From: Homoserinimonas sp044769865
GTDB lineage: Bacteria; Actinomycetota; Actinomycetes; Actinomycetales; Microbacteriaceae
Assembly (NCBI RefSeq): GCF_044769865.1
Contig: NZ_JBIZWA010000001.1
Span: 1,922,001-1,986,000, forward strand
Length of the DNA stretch: 64,000 nt
Reading direction: 5' to 3'
The translations under genes were made by a program, and so were the position numbers. Below the pieces are notes generated by a model. That model ran no database searches. It saw only the letters and a program-made list of their open reading frames with translations, and had not been told where the DNA came from. Positions 56,579 to 64,000 of the stretch are shown in pieces (positions within the stretch are counted from its first letter, which is position 1; every line of letters begins with the position of its first letter).

Positions 56579-59500
56579 GTGTACCTCAAGAGCCTCACGA
56601 TCAAGGGCTTCAAATCATTCGCGCAGCCGACCACCTTCGCCTTCGAACCCGGCGTGACCTGCGTCGTCGGGCCCAATGGTTCGGGCAAGTCCAACGTCGT
56701 CGATGCACTCGCCTGGGTCATGGGTGAGCAGGGGGCGAAGACCCTCCGCGGCGGCAAGATGGAAGACGTCATCTTCGCGGGCACGGCGACGCGCGGGCCG
56801 CTCGGCCGCGCCGAGGTGACGCTCACGATCGACAACTCGGATGGCGCCCTGCCGATCGAGTACTCCGAGGTCACAATCCGCCGCACCCTTTTCCGCAACG
56901 GCGGCAGCGAGTATGCGATCAACGGCGAGAACTGCCGGTTGCTCGATGTGCAGGAACTCTTGAGCGACTCGGGGCTCGGCCGCGAGATGCACGTCATCGT
57001 CGGCCAGGGCCAGCTCGACGCGGTGCTCCACGCGAGTCCCGAGGACCGTCGCGGCTTCATCGAGGAGGCCGCGGGCATCCTGAAGCACCGTCGCCGCAAG
57101 GAGAAGACGCTTCGCAAGCTCGACGCGATGCAGGCGAACCTGACCCGCCTGAGCGACCTTGCGGGCGAGATCCGCCGCCAGCTCAAGCCGCTCGGTCGCC
57201 AGGCGGAGATCGCGCGTGAGGCACAGTCCATCGCAGCGATCGTGCGCGACGCCCGTGCCCGACTGCTCGCTGATGAGGTCGTCGAACTGCGCGAGGCCCT
57301 CTCGCTGCACAGCCGCAGCGAGTCGGAGCGCAAGACGGAACGCATCGTGCTGCAGGAGCAGCTCGACCAGGCGAAGCTTCGCGAGGCCCGCATCGAGCAG
57401 GAGCAGGTCGGCGACGCGGTCGACCAGGCACGCCAGGTGGCCTTCGGGCTCGAGTCGGTGCAGGAGCGGCTCCGCAGCCTCTACAGCCTCGCGAACCAGA
57501 AGCTCGCGCTGCTCAGCAGCCAGAACGAGGCGACGGATGTCACGCCCGGCGTCACCCCGCAGATGGTCGCGGACGCCCACGATGAGGCCGCACGCATCGC
57601 CGACACGATCGCCGAGGCCGAGGAGGCGTGGCGTGAGGCGCAGTCGCGCACGGCGGAGGCCCGTGCCGCGCTCGACGCCCTCGACGAGGAGATCGCCCTC
57701 CAGAGTTCGCTCGTCTCCAAGCACGACCTCGAGATCTCCAAGCTCACCGGCCAGGCAGACACTGCGGCGTCCCGCCTGGCCGCCGTGCGCGGCGAGGTGC
57801 TCCGGCAGCAGAACGCGCTTGATTCCGCCAGGGCTCGGCGCGACCAGGCCCGCGCAACACTGGAGCAGGTCGAGGGGGAGTCGACCCTCGACGACACGAG
57901 CGAGACGGACCTCGACCTCGCGTACCAGGCCGCGCAGGCCGAGGTTGTCTCCGCCGAGGCGGAGATCGACACACTCCGCGAACAACTCCACGACCTGGAG
58001 CGCGAGCGGGATGCCCTCGCCGCGAGGCAGAGTGCGCTGTCGAGTGCGCTCGACCAGAAGGACGGCTCGAGTGCCCTCGTCGCGGCCCAGCGCCGCGGCA
58101 TCCGCGGTCTCGTCGCCGAGCATGTGCAGGTGCAGCCGGGATACGAGGCGGCCATTGCGGCGGCCCTCGGCTCCCTCGCTGATGCGGTGCTGGCCGACGA
58201 TCGAGAGGCGGCCGTCGATGCTCTCGGGCACGCCCACGCTGAGCAGCTCGGCCGCGTCGAGCTCGTGCTTGCCGATGGGGGAGTCTCTGCATTCGCCAGC
58301 GGTTCCTTCGACGGCGGCGCGGTGCTGGCGCAGAGTGTCGTGACGGCGCCTTCCGGAGTCATGGGCCTGCTCGGCCGCACCATCATCGCCGACGACCTGA
58401 CGGCTGCTCGCCGGGTGTGGGACGCACTCGGCGCTGAGGCCGCGGGCCCGAGCGACACCACGATCATCACCAAGGCGGGCGATGTCCTCAGCCGCTACGT
58501 GCTCCGCGGCGGGTCCGGTGCGAAACGTTCGCGTCTCGAGTTGGTCGCCGACCGTGACGCCGCGACGGAGCGCCTCGGCGAGGTCACGTCGCTCATCGAG
58601 CGCGCGCAGTTCGCGTTGGCAGAGCAGCGCGGCGTCGTGAAGGTCGCCAAGGAACAGTCGACCAGGGCGCTCACCGCGCTTCGCGAGTTCGACTCGCAGC
58701 TCGCGGCGCAGTCCGAGCGGCTCAACCGGGCGCGCGTGCAGGCCGAGGCGGCCGAGGCCGAGGCGCAGCGCATCGAGAAGGGCCTCGCGCTCGCGCAGGA
58801 GACGGTGGCGGATGCCGAGTCGGCGGCAGAGCGCGCGAAGTCCGAACTCGAGGCGGCCAAGTCGCGACCCCGCCCGATCCTCGACGTGAGTGCGCGCGAT
58901 GAGCTCGCCGACGAATTGGACGCGTGCCGCGAGCGCGAGGTGGAGGCACGGCTCCAGGTCGAGACGGCCCGCGAGCGGGTGCGCGCGCAGGAGCAGCGGG
59001 CCCGCCAGCTCGAGCAGCAGCTCGAGGCCGAGCGGGCGGCCGCGGAGCTCGCGGCCCGCAGGGCCGTCATCCGTCGTCGCCAGATGGAGAGCGCCCAGCG
59101 CGTGCTCGACGCCCTGCCTGCCGTGCTTAATTCGGTCGACCGTTCCGTCTCGGAGGCTCGCGTCAAGCTCGCTGCCGCTGAGGCTGACCGCGCCCAGCAG
59201 AACGAGGAGCTCGCGGAGTTGCGGCGCACGGAGGCGTCGCTGCGTGAGCGCCTGCACGCCGTGAGCGAGACGGTGCACGGCCTCGAGATGCAGATCTACG
59301 AAAAGAAGCTGCACCTGTCGACCCTGCTTGAGCGCGCGGGCGAGGAGCTCGGCCTGGTCGAGGATGTCCTCATTGCGGAGTATGGCCCCGCCGTTCCCGT
59401 GCCGCCAGACGCCCTCCCGGCCGAGGGCGTCGCTTCGGAAACTCCGGAGGCGGCGGCGGTCGACCCGGAATCCGCTGATTATGAGGCGACGGATGCCGCG

Positions 59501-60199
59501 GCTCCTGAACCCCCGGCGGGCGTCCCCTTCGTCCGCGCCGAGCAGGAGGCGCGCCTTGCCCGTGCCGAGCGCAAGCTCGGCCAGTTGGGTCGAGTCAACC
59601 CCCTCGCGTTGGAAGAGTTCTCCGCCCTCGAGCAGCGACACAAGTTCCTCACGGAGCAGCTGACAGACCTCACGAACACCCGCAAGGACCTCCTCACGAT
59701 CATCGAGGAGCTCGACGAGAAGATGCGCGACATCTTCTCGGCGGCATTCGAAGACACAAGGGCGGCCTTCGACGAGGTCTTCCCCGTGCTCTTCCCAGGC
59801 GGGGCGGGCAGCATCCGCCTCACCGACCCCGATGACCTGCTCACGACTGGCATCGAGGTGTCGGTCAAGCCCGCGGGCAAGAAGATCGAGCGGCTCTCGC
59901 TCCTGAGCGGCGGTGAGCGTTCCCTGGCCGCAGTGGCGCTCCTGATCGCGATTTTCAAGGCGCGGCCGAGCCCGTTTTACATCATGGACGAGGTCGAGGC
60001 GGCCCTCGACGATTCGAACCTCGGCCGGCTGCTCCAGATCTTCGAGGACCTCCGCGAGACGAGCCAGCTGATCGTCATCACGCACCAGAAGCGCACCATG
60101 GAGATCGCGGATGCCCTCTACGGCGTCTCGATGCGGCAGGACGGCGTGAGTGCGGTAGTCGGGCAGCGGGTGGTTGCCCCGGAGGAGCGCGCCAGCTGA
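56579..60199 (+). CDS. smc: Chromosome segregation protein SMC
   Basis: A 1206-aa condensin ATPase. The N-terminal head carries Walker A GPNGSGKSN (about residues 32-40) after SLTIKGFKSFAQPT. The first coiled coil runs to about 500. The hinge is about 500-660 (GIRGLVAEHVQVQPGYEAAIAAALG), the second coiled coil reaches about 960 and an acidic Ala/Pro insert follows at about 945-985. The C-terminal head carries LSGGERSLAAVALLIAIF and Walker B YIMDEVEAALDDSN. GTG 56579 gives the conserved VYLKSLTIKGFKSF start with AGGGAGGGG as ribosome site. It follows the rnc-mutM block, as in many Actinobacteria, with an accessory segment in between. Confidence 0.97.
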   Translation: MYLKSLTIKGFKSFAQPTTFAFEPGVTCVVGPNGSGKSNVVDALAWVMGEQGAKTLRGGKMEDVIFAGTATRGPLGRAEVTLTIDNSDGALPIEYSEVTIRRTLFRNGGSEYAINGENCRLLDVQELLSDSGLGREMHVIVGQGQLDAVLHASPEDRRGFIEEAAGILKHRRRKEKTLRKLDAMQANLTRLSDLAGEIRRQLKPLGRQAEIAREAQSIAAIVRDARARLLADEVVELREALSLHSRSESERKTERIVLQEQLDQAKLREARIEQEQVGDAVDQARQVAFGLESVQERLRSLYSLANQKLALLSSQNEATDVTPGVTPQMVADAHDEAARIADTIAEAEEAWREAQSRTAEARAALDALDEEIALQSSLVSKHDLEISKLTGQADTAASRLAAVRGEVLRQQNALDSARARRDQARATLEQVEGESTLDDTSETDLDLAYQAAQAEVVSAEAEIDTLREQLHDLERERDALAARQSALSSALDQKDGSSALVAAQRRGIRGLVAEHVQVQPGYEAAIAAALGSLADAVLADDREAAVDALGHAHAEQLGRVELVLADGGVSAFASGSFDGGAVLAQSVVTAPSGVMGLLGRTIIADDLTAARRVWDALGAEAAGPSDTTIITKAGDVLSRYVLRGGSGAKRSRLELVADRDAATERLGEVTSLIERAQFALAEQRGVVKVAKEQSTRALTALREFDSQLAAQSERLNRARVQAEAAEAEAQRIEKGLALAQETVADAESAAERAKSELEAAKSRPRPILDVSARDELADELDACREREVEARLQVETARERVRAQEQRARQLEQQLEAERAAAELAARRAVIRRRQMESAQRVLDALPAVLNSVDRSVSEARVKLAAAEADRAQQNEELAELRRTEASLRERLHAVSETVHGLEMQIYEKKLHLSTLLERAGEELGLVEDVLIAEYGPAVPVPPDALPAEGVASETPEAAAVDPESADYEATDAAAPEPPAGVPFVRAEQEARLARAERKLGQLGRVNPLALEEFSALEQRHKFLTEQLTDLTNTRKDLLTIIEELDEKMRDIFSAAFEDTRAAFDEVFPVLFPGGAGSIRLTDPDDLLTTGIEVSVKPAGKKIERLSLLSGGERSLAAVALLIAIFKARPSPFYIMDEVEAALDDSNLGRLLQIFEDLRETSQLIVITHQKRTMEIADALYGVSMRQDGVSAVVGQRVVAPEERAS

Positions 60200-60219
60200 G
60201 CTGTCGCCCCGCGGCTCCC

Positions 60220-60225
60220 TAGACT
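60220..60225 (+). promoter_or_regulatory. -10 box, leaderless promoter of the MFS gene
   Basis: TAGACT, six bases (tgccgc), then GTG 60232. Confidence 0.6.
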
Positions 60226-60231
60226 TGCCGC

Positions 60232-61467
60232 GTGACCACGACCGAACCCGCAGCGGATGCCCAGGCCCTCCAGCGACGGATCGTCTGGGTGCTCGTAGCC
60301 GCCCAGGTGGTGGGCGGCCTCGGCATCGGCGCAACGGTCTCGGTCGGGGCGCTGCTCGCGGCCGAGGTATCCGGCTCCGACTCGTGGTCGGGCATGGCGT
60401 CGACCATGTCGACCCTGGGCGCTGCCTTGCTCGCACTCCCGCTGGCCAGGTACGCGCGGGCGAGGGGACGCCGCGTCGCGCTGGCGACCGGCTCCGCGCT
60501 TGCCGCGTCGTCCGCCGTGCTGCTCATCGTGGCGGCGGCGCTCTCCTCGTTCCCGCTGCTCCTGCTCGCCTTCGCGCTCGCCGGGGCGGGTTCCGCCACC
60601 AACCTCCAGGCTCGGTTTGCGGCGACTGACCTTGCCTCGCCGCGCCACCGCGGTCGCGACCTCTCGCTCGTCGTGTGGTCGACGACGGTCGGCTCGGTGC
60701 TCGGCCCCAACCTCATCGAACCGGGCGAGGCGGTCGGGCGGATGCTCGGCCTGCCGAGCCTCACGGGCCCCTTCCTGTTCGCGCTCGCGGCCCAGGCCGT
60801 GACGGTGCTCGTCTACGCGATCTTCCTGCGTCCCGATCCGCTCCTGAAAGCGCGTGAGGCACTCGGGGTGACGCCGGGTGAGCCGCCGCGGCTCGGTTTC
60901 GCGACGCTGCGGGTCAATGCGCGTGCGCGCTTCGCCGTGGCATCCGTCGCCCTCAGCCACGCAACCATGGTCGCGCTCATGGCGATGACGCCCGTGCACC
61001 TCTACGGGCACGGGGCATCCCTCGCGATCGTCGGGCTCACGATCAGCCTCCACGTGGCCGGCATGTTCGCCCTCTCGCCCGTCTTTGGCTGGCTCTCCGA
61101 CCGGCTCGGCCGTCTTCCCGTGCTCCTTGGCGGCCAGACGCTCCTGCTCGCGGCACTCGTCACGGCGTGGTTCGGCAGTGAGTCCCATGAGCTCGTCGCC
61201 GTGAGCCTCGTGCTGCTCGGCCTGGGCTGGTCGGCCTCGACCATCTCCGGCTCTGCAATGGTCGTCGATGCGGTGCCGGCGGGCGACCGGCCCGGGGTGC
61301 AGGGTGTCTCAGACCTGCTCATGAACCTCGCGGGTGCCGCGGGCGGGGCGCTCGCGGGCCCCGTGCTCACCGCGATCGGGTATCCCGGCCTCGGGCTCGC
61401 GACGACGACGCTCGTCGCCGTCGTGTTCGTCTGGGCAGCGCTCCGGATGGCGCGGCGACCGCGCTAA
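60232..61467 (+). CDS. MFS transporter
   Basis: A 411-aa protein with about 12 transmembrane helices. A cytoplasmic loop between the halves contains DPLLKAREALG, and the MFS motif GWLSDRLGRLPVL is in the second half. HRGRDLSLVVWSTTVGSVLGPNLI marks helix 4-5, and the first-half motif A is degenerate (LARYARARGRRVAL). No substrate class can be assigned. It is leaderless and ends 2 bp before the convergent TreS-like gene, with no visible terminator. Confidence 0.88.
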   Translation: MTTTEPAADAQALQRRIVWVLVAAQVVGGLGIGATVSVGALLAAEVSGSDSWSGMASTMSTLGAALLALPLARYARARGRRVALATGSALAASSAVLLIVAAALSSFPLLLLAFALAGAGSATNLQARFAATDLASPRHRGRDLSLVVWSTTVGSVLGPNLIEPGEAVGRMLGLPSLTGPFLFALAAQAVTVLVYAIFLRPDPLLKAREALGVTPGEPPRLGFATLRVNARARFAVASVALSHATMVALMAMTPVHLYGHGASLAIVGLTISLHVAGMFALSPVFGWLSDRLGRLPVLLGGQTLLLAALVTAWFGSESHELVAVSLVLLGLGWSASTISGSAMVVDAVPAGDRPGVQGVSDLLMNLAGAAGGALAGPVLTAIGYPGLGLATTTLVAVVFVWAALRMARRPR

Positions 61468-61468
61468 C

Positions 61469-63145
61469 TCAGCCGATCCTCCGAGTGCCGGGGTCCGTGA
61501 CGCGCAGCCAGCGGTAGCCGTAGGGCCCGAGCGTGAACTCGGCGGTGCCGCGAGCCGACACCTCGGTGATGCCGTTCTCGAGCAGGTCGACGAGGCGCGT
61601 GTCCTCGTTCCCACCCTCGACCGGGATCTCGATCGTGAGGGACTCACCCGCGAAGTTGTGCAGCGCGATCATGCTGCCGAGGGGCCCGCTCACGCGGTGG
61701 GCGAGCAGGCTGGTGTGTGGCTGTTCGATGATCGTGAGCTCGCCCCATCCGATCTCCGGCGACGTGCGGTAACGGCTGACCAGCAGCCGGATGAAGTGCA
61801 CGAGCGAATCGGGGTTACGCACCTGGTCGTCGGCGTTCACGAACTCGGGCCCATAGGCGCCCTCGGTGACGGGTGCCGTGAGGGAACTCCGACGCGCGGT
61901 CGAGAAGCCGCCGTTCTTGCTGTTGTTCCACTGCATGGGGGTGCGCACGGCGTTGCGTCCCCCGGCATCCAGGTTCTCGCCCATGCCGATCTCCTCGCCG
62001 TAGAACAGCACGGGCGTGCCCGGCAGGGAGAAGAGCAGGCTGTAGGCCATGCGGATGCGACGGGGATCCCCGTCGAGCATGGGAGGCAGACGGCGCGTGA
62101 TGCCCCGGCCGAAGGCGCGCATCCGTTCCTCGGGGCCGAATGCCGCGAAGACCTCCTCGCGTTCCTTGTCGCTCAGCTTGTCGAGGGTCAGCTCGTCGTG
62201 GTTGCGCAGGAAGTTCGCCCACTGCGAGCGCTGCGCGAGCGCCGGTCGCTTCGCGAGCATCTTGGCGAGGGGCCGGGCGTCGCGCCGGGCGAATGACAGG
62301 TAGGTGCGCTGCATCGCCTCGAAGTCGAACTGCATCGCGAGCTCGTCACCCTTGTCGCCGCCGAAGAATCGCACCTGTTCGCGGTAGGGGAGGTTGACCT
62401 CGCCGAGGAGCACGGCGTCACCTTTGCGTCGCTTGACCATCTCGGAGAGCTGGCGGAGGTATTCGTGCCCGTCCCCGTCGCCGTAATCGCTGTTGACCCC
62501 GCCGTCGTCGCCGTCGATGAAGAACGGCACGGCGTCGACGCGGAACCCGGAGAGGCCGAGCTCCAGCCAGAAGCCGATGACCTTGCCGATCTCCTCGCGC
62601 ACGCGCGGGTTGGTGACGTTGAGGTCCGGCTGGTGACGGTAGAAGCGGTGGAGGTAGTACTGGCCCGTGCGCTCATCGAGCGTCCATACGCCGTCCTCCT
62701 TGTCGGGGAAGATCGGTTCGGGCGCATCCTTGGGCGGCTCGTCGCGCCACACGTAGTAGTCGCGGTAGGGCGAGCGGCGGCTCGACCGCGCCGCCACGAA
62801 CCACGGATGCTTCTCCGAGGTGTGGTTGACGACGAGGTCCGCGATGACGCGCATGCCGCGGTCCCTCGCCGAGCGGATCACCTCGACGAGGTCGCCGTGC
62901 GTGCCGAAGCGCTTGTCGACACCGTAGAAGTCGGCGACATCGTAGCCATCGTCTTTGTCCGGGGTCGGGTAGAAGGGCATGAGCCAGATGCAGGTCACAC
63001 CGAGCTCCGCCAGATAGTCGAGGCGATGCGCGAGCCCGTCGAAGTCGCCCGTGCCGTCCCCGTTCCAGTCCATGAAGGTCTCGACGTCGAGGCAGTAGAC
63101 GACCGCGTTCTTCCACCAGAGGTCGCTCGTGTCGGTGATCCTCAT
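61469..63145 (-). CDS. GH13 trehalose synthase-like alpha-amylase family enzyme
   Basis: A 558-aa enzyme with the GH13 (beta/alpha)8 barrel. Catalytic residues are nucleophile Asp204 (GFRVDAVPF), acid/base Glu249 (LLGEVNLP) and stabiliser Asp317 (FLRNHDELTL). NHTSEKHPWF and the NHDELTL wording are typical of the TreS branch, which interconverts maltose and trehalose. The maltokinase (Mak) domain or gene often paired with TreS is absent here, so another alpha-glucosidic activity is possible. The ATG at 63145 overlaps the stop of the flavin-oxidoreductase gene (ATGA), so the two are cotranscribed. Confidence 0.88.
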   Translation of the reverse strand: MRITDTSDLWWKNAVVYCLDVETFMDWNGDGTGDFDGLAHRLDYLAELGVTCIWLMPFYPTPDKDDGYDVADFYGVDKRFGTHGDLVEVIRSARDRGMRVIADLVVNHTSEKHPWFVAARSSRRSPYRDYYVWRDEPPKDAPEPIFPDKEDGVWTLDERTGQYYLHRFYRHQPDLNVTNPRVREEIGKVIGFWLELGLSGFRVDAVPFFIDGDDGGVNSDYGDGDGHEYLRQLSEMVKRRKGDAVLLGEVNLPYREQVRFFGGDKGDELAMQFDFEAMQRTYLSFARRDARPLAKMLAKRPALAQRSQWANFLRNHDELTLDKLSDKEREEVFAAFGPEERMRAFGRGITRRLPPMLDGDPRRIRMAYSLLFSLPGTPVLFYGEEIGMGENLDAGGRNAVRTPMQWNNSKNGGFSTARRSSLTAPVTEGAYGPEFVNADDQVRNPDSLVHFIRLLVSRYRTSPEIGWGELTIIEQPHTSLLAHRVSGPLGSMIALHNFAGESLTIEIPVEGGNEDTRLVDLLENGITEVSARGTAEFTLGPYGYRWLRVTDPGTRRIG

Positions 63146-64000
63146 GCCACGACCTCGCTCGCGGCATCCGTCTTGCTCGTCACGCCGAGCCTCGGCAGCA
63201 CGCGCTCGCCGAAGGCCTCGATGAAGTCGCGCTGCTGCTGGCCGACGTGGTGCAGATACACCTCGTCGAACCCGATCTCGATCAACTCCCGCAGCCGCTC
63301 GACGTGCTCCTCCAGGTCGGCCGAGATGACAACCGAGCCGTGCACGTCCTCGGGACGCACATGAGCGGATGCCACGTCGAAGGCCTCCACCGTGTCGAGG
63401 TCCCAGCACAGCGGTGGCGAGAAGACGTTGCTGCGCCACTGGTCGTGGGCGATCGCGAGGGCTTGGTCAGCGGATGCCGCGTAGCTGACGTGCACCTGCA
63501 GCACGAGCGGTCCCGTGCCGCCCGCCCCGCGGTAGGCGTCCACGACCCGACGCAGTGCCTCGGGCGACTGGTTCACGGTAGCGAGCCCATCCGCCCACCC
63601 GGCCGCCCACTCGGCCGTCCTGGGTGTGACCGCGGCGGCGAGAAGGGGAGGCGGGGCATCCGGCCTCGTCCAGAGCTTCGCCTGGTCGACTCGCACGTGC
63701 CCATCGTGGCTGATGGTCTCACCCGCGAGCAGAGCGCGCATGACCTGCGCGCTCTCGAGCAGCCGTTCGTTGCGATGCTCCTTGCGGGGCCACGCATCAC
63801 CCGTGATGTGCTCGTTCATGTTCTCGCCGCTGCCGAGGGCGGCCCAGAACCGGCCCGGGTACATCGCCTCGAGCGTTCCCACCGCCTGCGCGATGATCGC
63901 CGGGTGGTAGCGCTGGCCGGGGGCTGTCACGACCCCGATGGGCAGCTCGGTCACCTGCAGCGCCGCACCGAGCCACGCCCAGGCGAAGCCAGAGTGGCCC
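63142..64000 (-). CDS. LLM-class flavin-dependent oxidoreductase, 5' end cut by the window
   Basis: A partial luciferase-like TIM-barrel protein (at least 286 aa visible). The reading frame is open to the window edge, and the upstream residues (HSGFAWAWLGAALQVTELP) keep family similarity, so the true start lies beyond 64000. Blocks GVVTAPGQRYHPAIIAQA, PGRFWALGSG-like FWAALGSGENMNEH and LLAAAVTPRTAEWAAGWADG fit the subgroup annotated as probable non-F420 flavin oxidoreductases. The cofactor (F420 or FMN) cannot be settled from sequence. It is coupled to the TreS-like gene. Confidence 0.85.
   Translation of the reverse strand, partial: GHSGFAWAWLGAALQVTELPIGVVTAPGQRYHPAIIAQAVGTLEAMYPGRFWAALGSGENMNEHITGDAWPRKEHRNERLLESAQVMRALLAGETISHDGHVRVDQAKLWTRPDAPPPLLAAAVTPRTAEWAAGWADGLATVNQSPEALRRVVDAYRGAGGTGPLVLQVHVSYAASADQALAIAHDQWRSNVFSPPLCWDLDTVEAFDVASAHVRPEDVHGSVVISADLEEHVERLRELIEIGFDEVYLHHVGQQQRDFIEAFGERVLPRLGVTSKTDAASEVVA

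Noticed and set aside
56615..60436. Long open frame on the minus strand across smc (about 1270 codons)
   Set aside because: It is the antisense shadow of smc, open only because of GC-rich third positions. It has no start signal and a biased His/Arg/Asp composition.
1..64000. CRISPR arrays, insertion sequences, prophage or integron parts
   Set aside because: No regularly spaced direct repeats, transposase, integrase or phage structural motifs were seen on either strand.

Overview
The window is 64 kb of high-GC, densely packed actinobacterial chromosome. It looks like a member of the Microbacteriaceae or a close relative. The evidence is frequent GTG and TTG starts, stop-start overlaps between neighbouring genes, many leaderless promoters (a TANNNT -10 box 6-7 nt before the start codon), a DtxR/IdeR-type iron box, and the order thiL, rsmD, recG, coaD ... 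DUF177, rpmF, rnc, mutM ... smc. No insertion sequence, prophage, CRISPR array, rRNA or replication origin is visible. No stretch over 300 bases lacks a gene.

Layout. 1-3812: tRNA-Glu with terminator, a small GIY-YIG protein, a UPF0114 membrane protein, an MFS exporter, and a TerC exporter behind a yybP-ykoY (manganese) riboswitch. 3873-19241: the most striking region, a near-continuous 15-kb cluster of PP2C phosphatase, FHA protein, membrane Ser/Thr kinase, FHA plus winged-helix protein, a giant Ig-like/Fn3 surface protein, MoxR ATPase, DUF58, a TgpA-type transglutaminase lacking its catalytic Cys and His, and a third FHA protein. It resembles what I recall as the PFNA cluster of Bifidobacterium. 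19334-24659: leuCD, murA, plsC and gpsA. 24666-30644: an SMP-30 lactonase divergent from an atypical G6PDH-family gene, then an alpha/beta hydrolase, a membrane-tethered MurF-like ligase and a Ddl-like ATP-grasp ligase. 30707-37832: DUF3515 lipoprotein, thiL, a large lipoprotein, rsmD, recG, coaD.

37884-42845 is a siderophore-iron uptake operon (SIP reductase, two FecCD permeases, ATPase, binding lipoprotein) with the iron box lying over the first start codon. 42919-47425 is a second MoxR-DUF58-TgpA cassette, this one with an intact Cys and His. 47478-51319: class III aminotransferase, DUF177, rpmF, rnc, mutM. 51399-55290 looks like an accessory catabolic island: MaoC hydratase, amidohydrolase and SDR in one operon, divergent from a MarR regulator and an orphan NMT1-type binding lipoprotein, with a palindromic operator between them. 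55362-64000: double-GNAT acetyltransferase, smc, an MFS transporter, a TreS-like GH13 enzyme, and a flavin-dependent LLM-family oxidoreductase cut by the window end.

How the genes may work together (inference). In the large cluster the kinase and phosphatase probably set the phosphorylation state of Thr motifs that the three FHA proteins read. MoxR and DUF58 would act as a chaperone or remodelling pair, and the inactive TgpA would be a membrane scaffold, all serving assembly or quality control of the giant surface protein.
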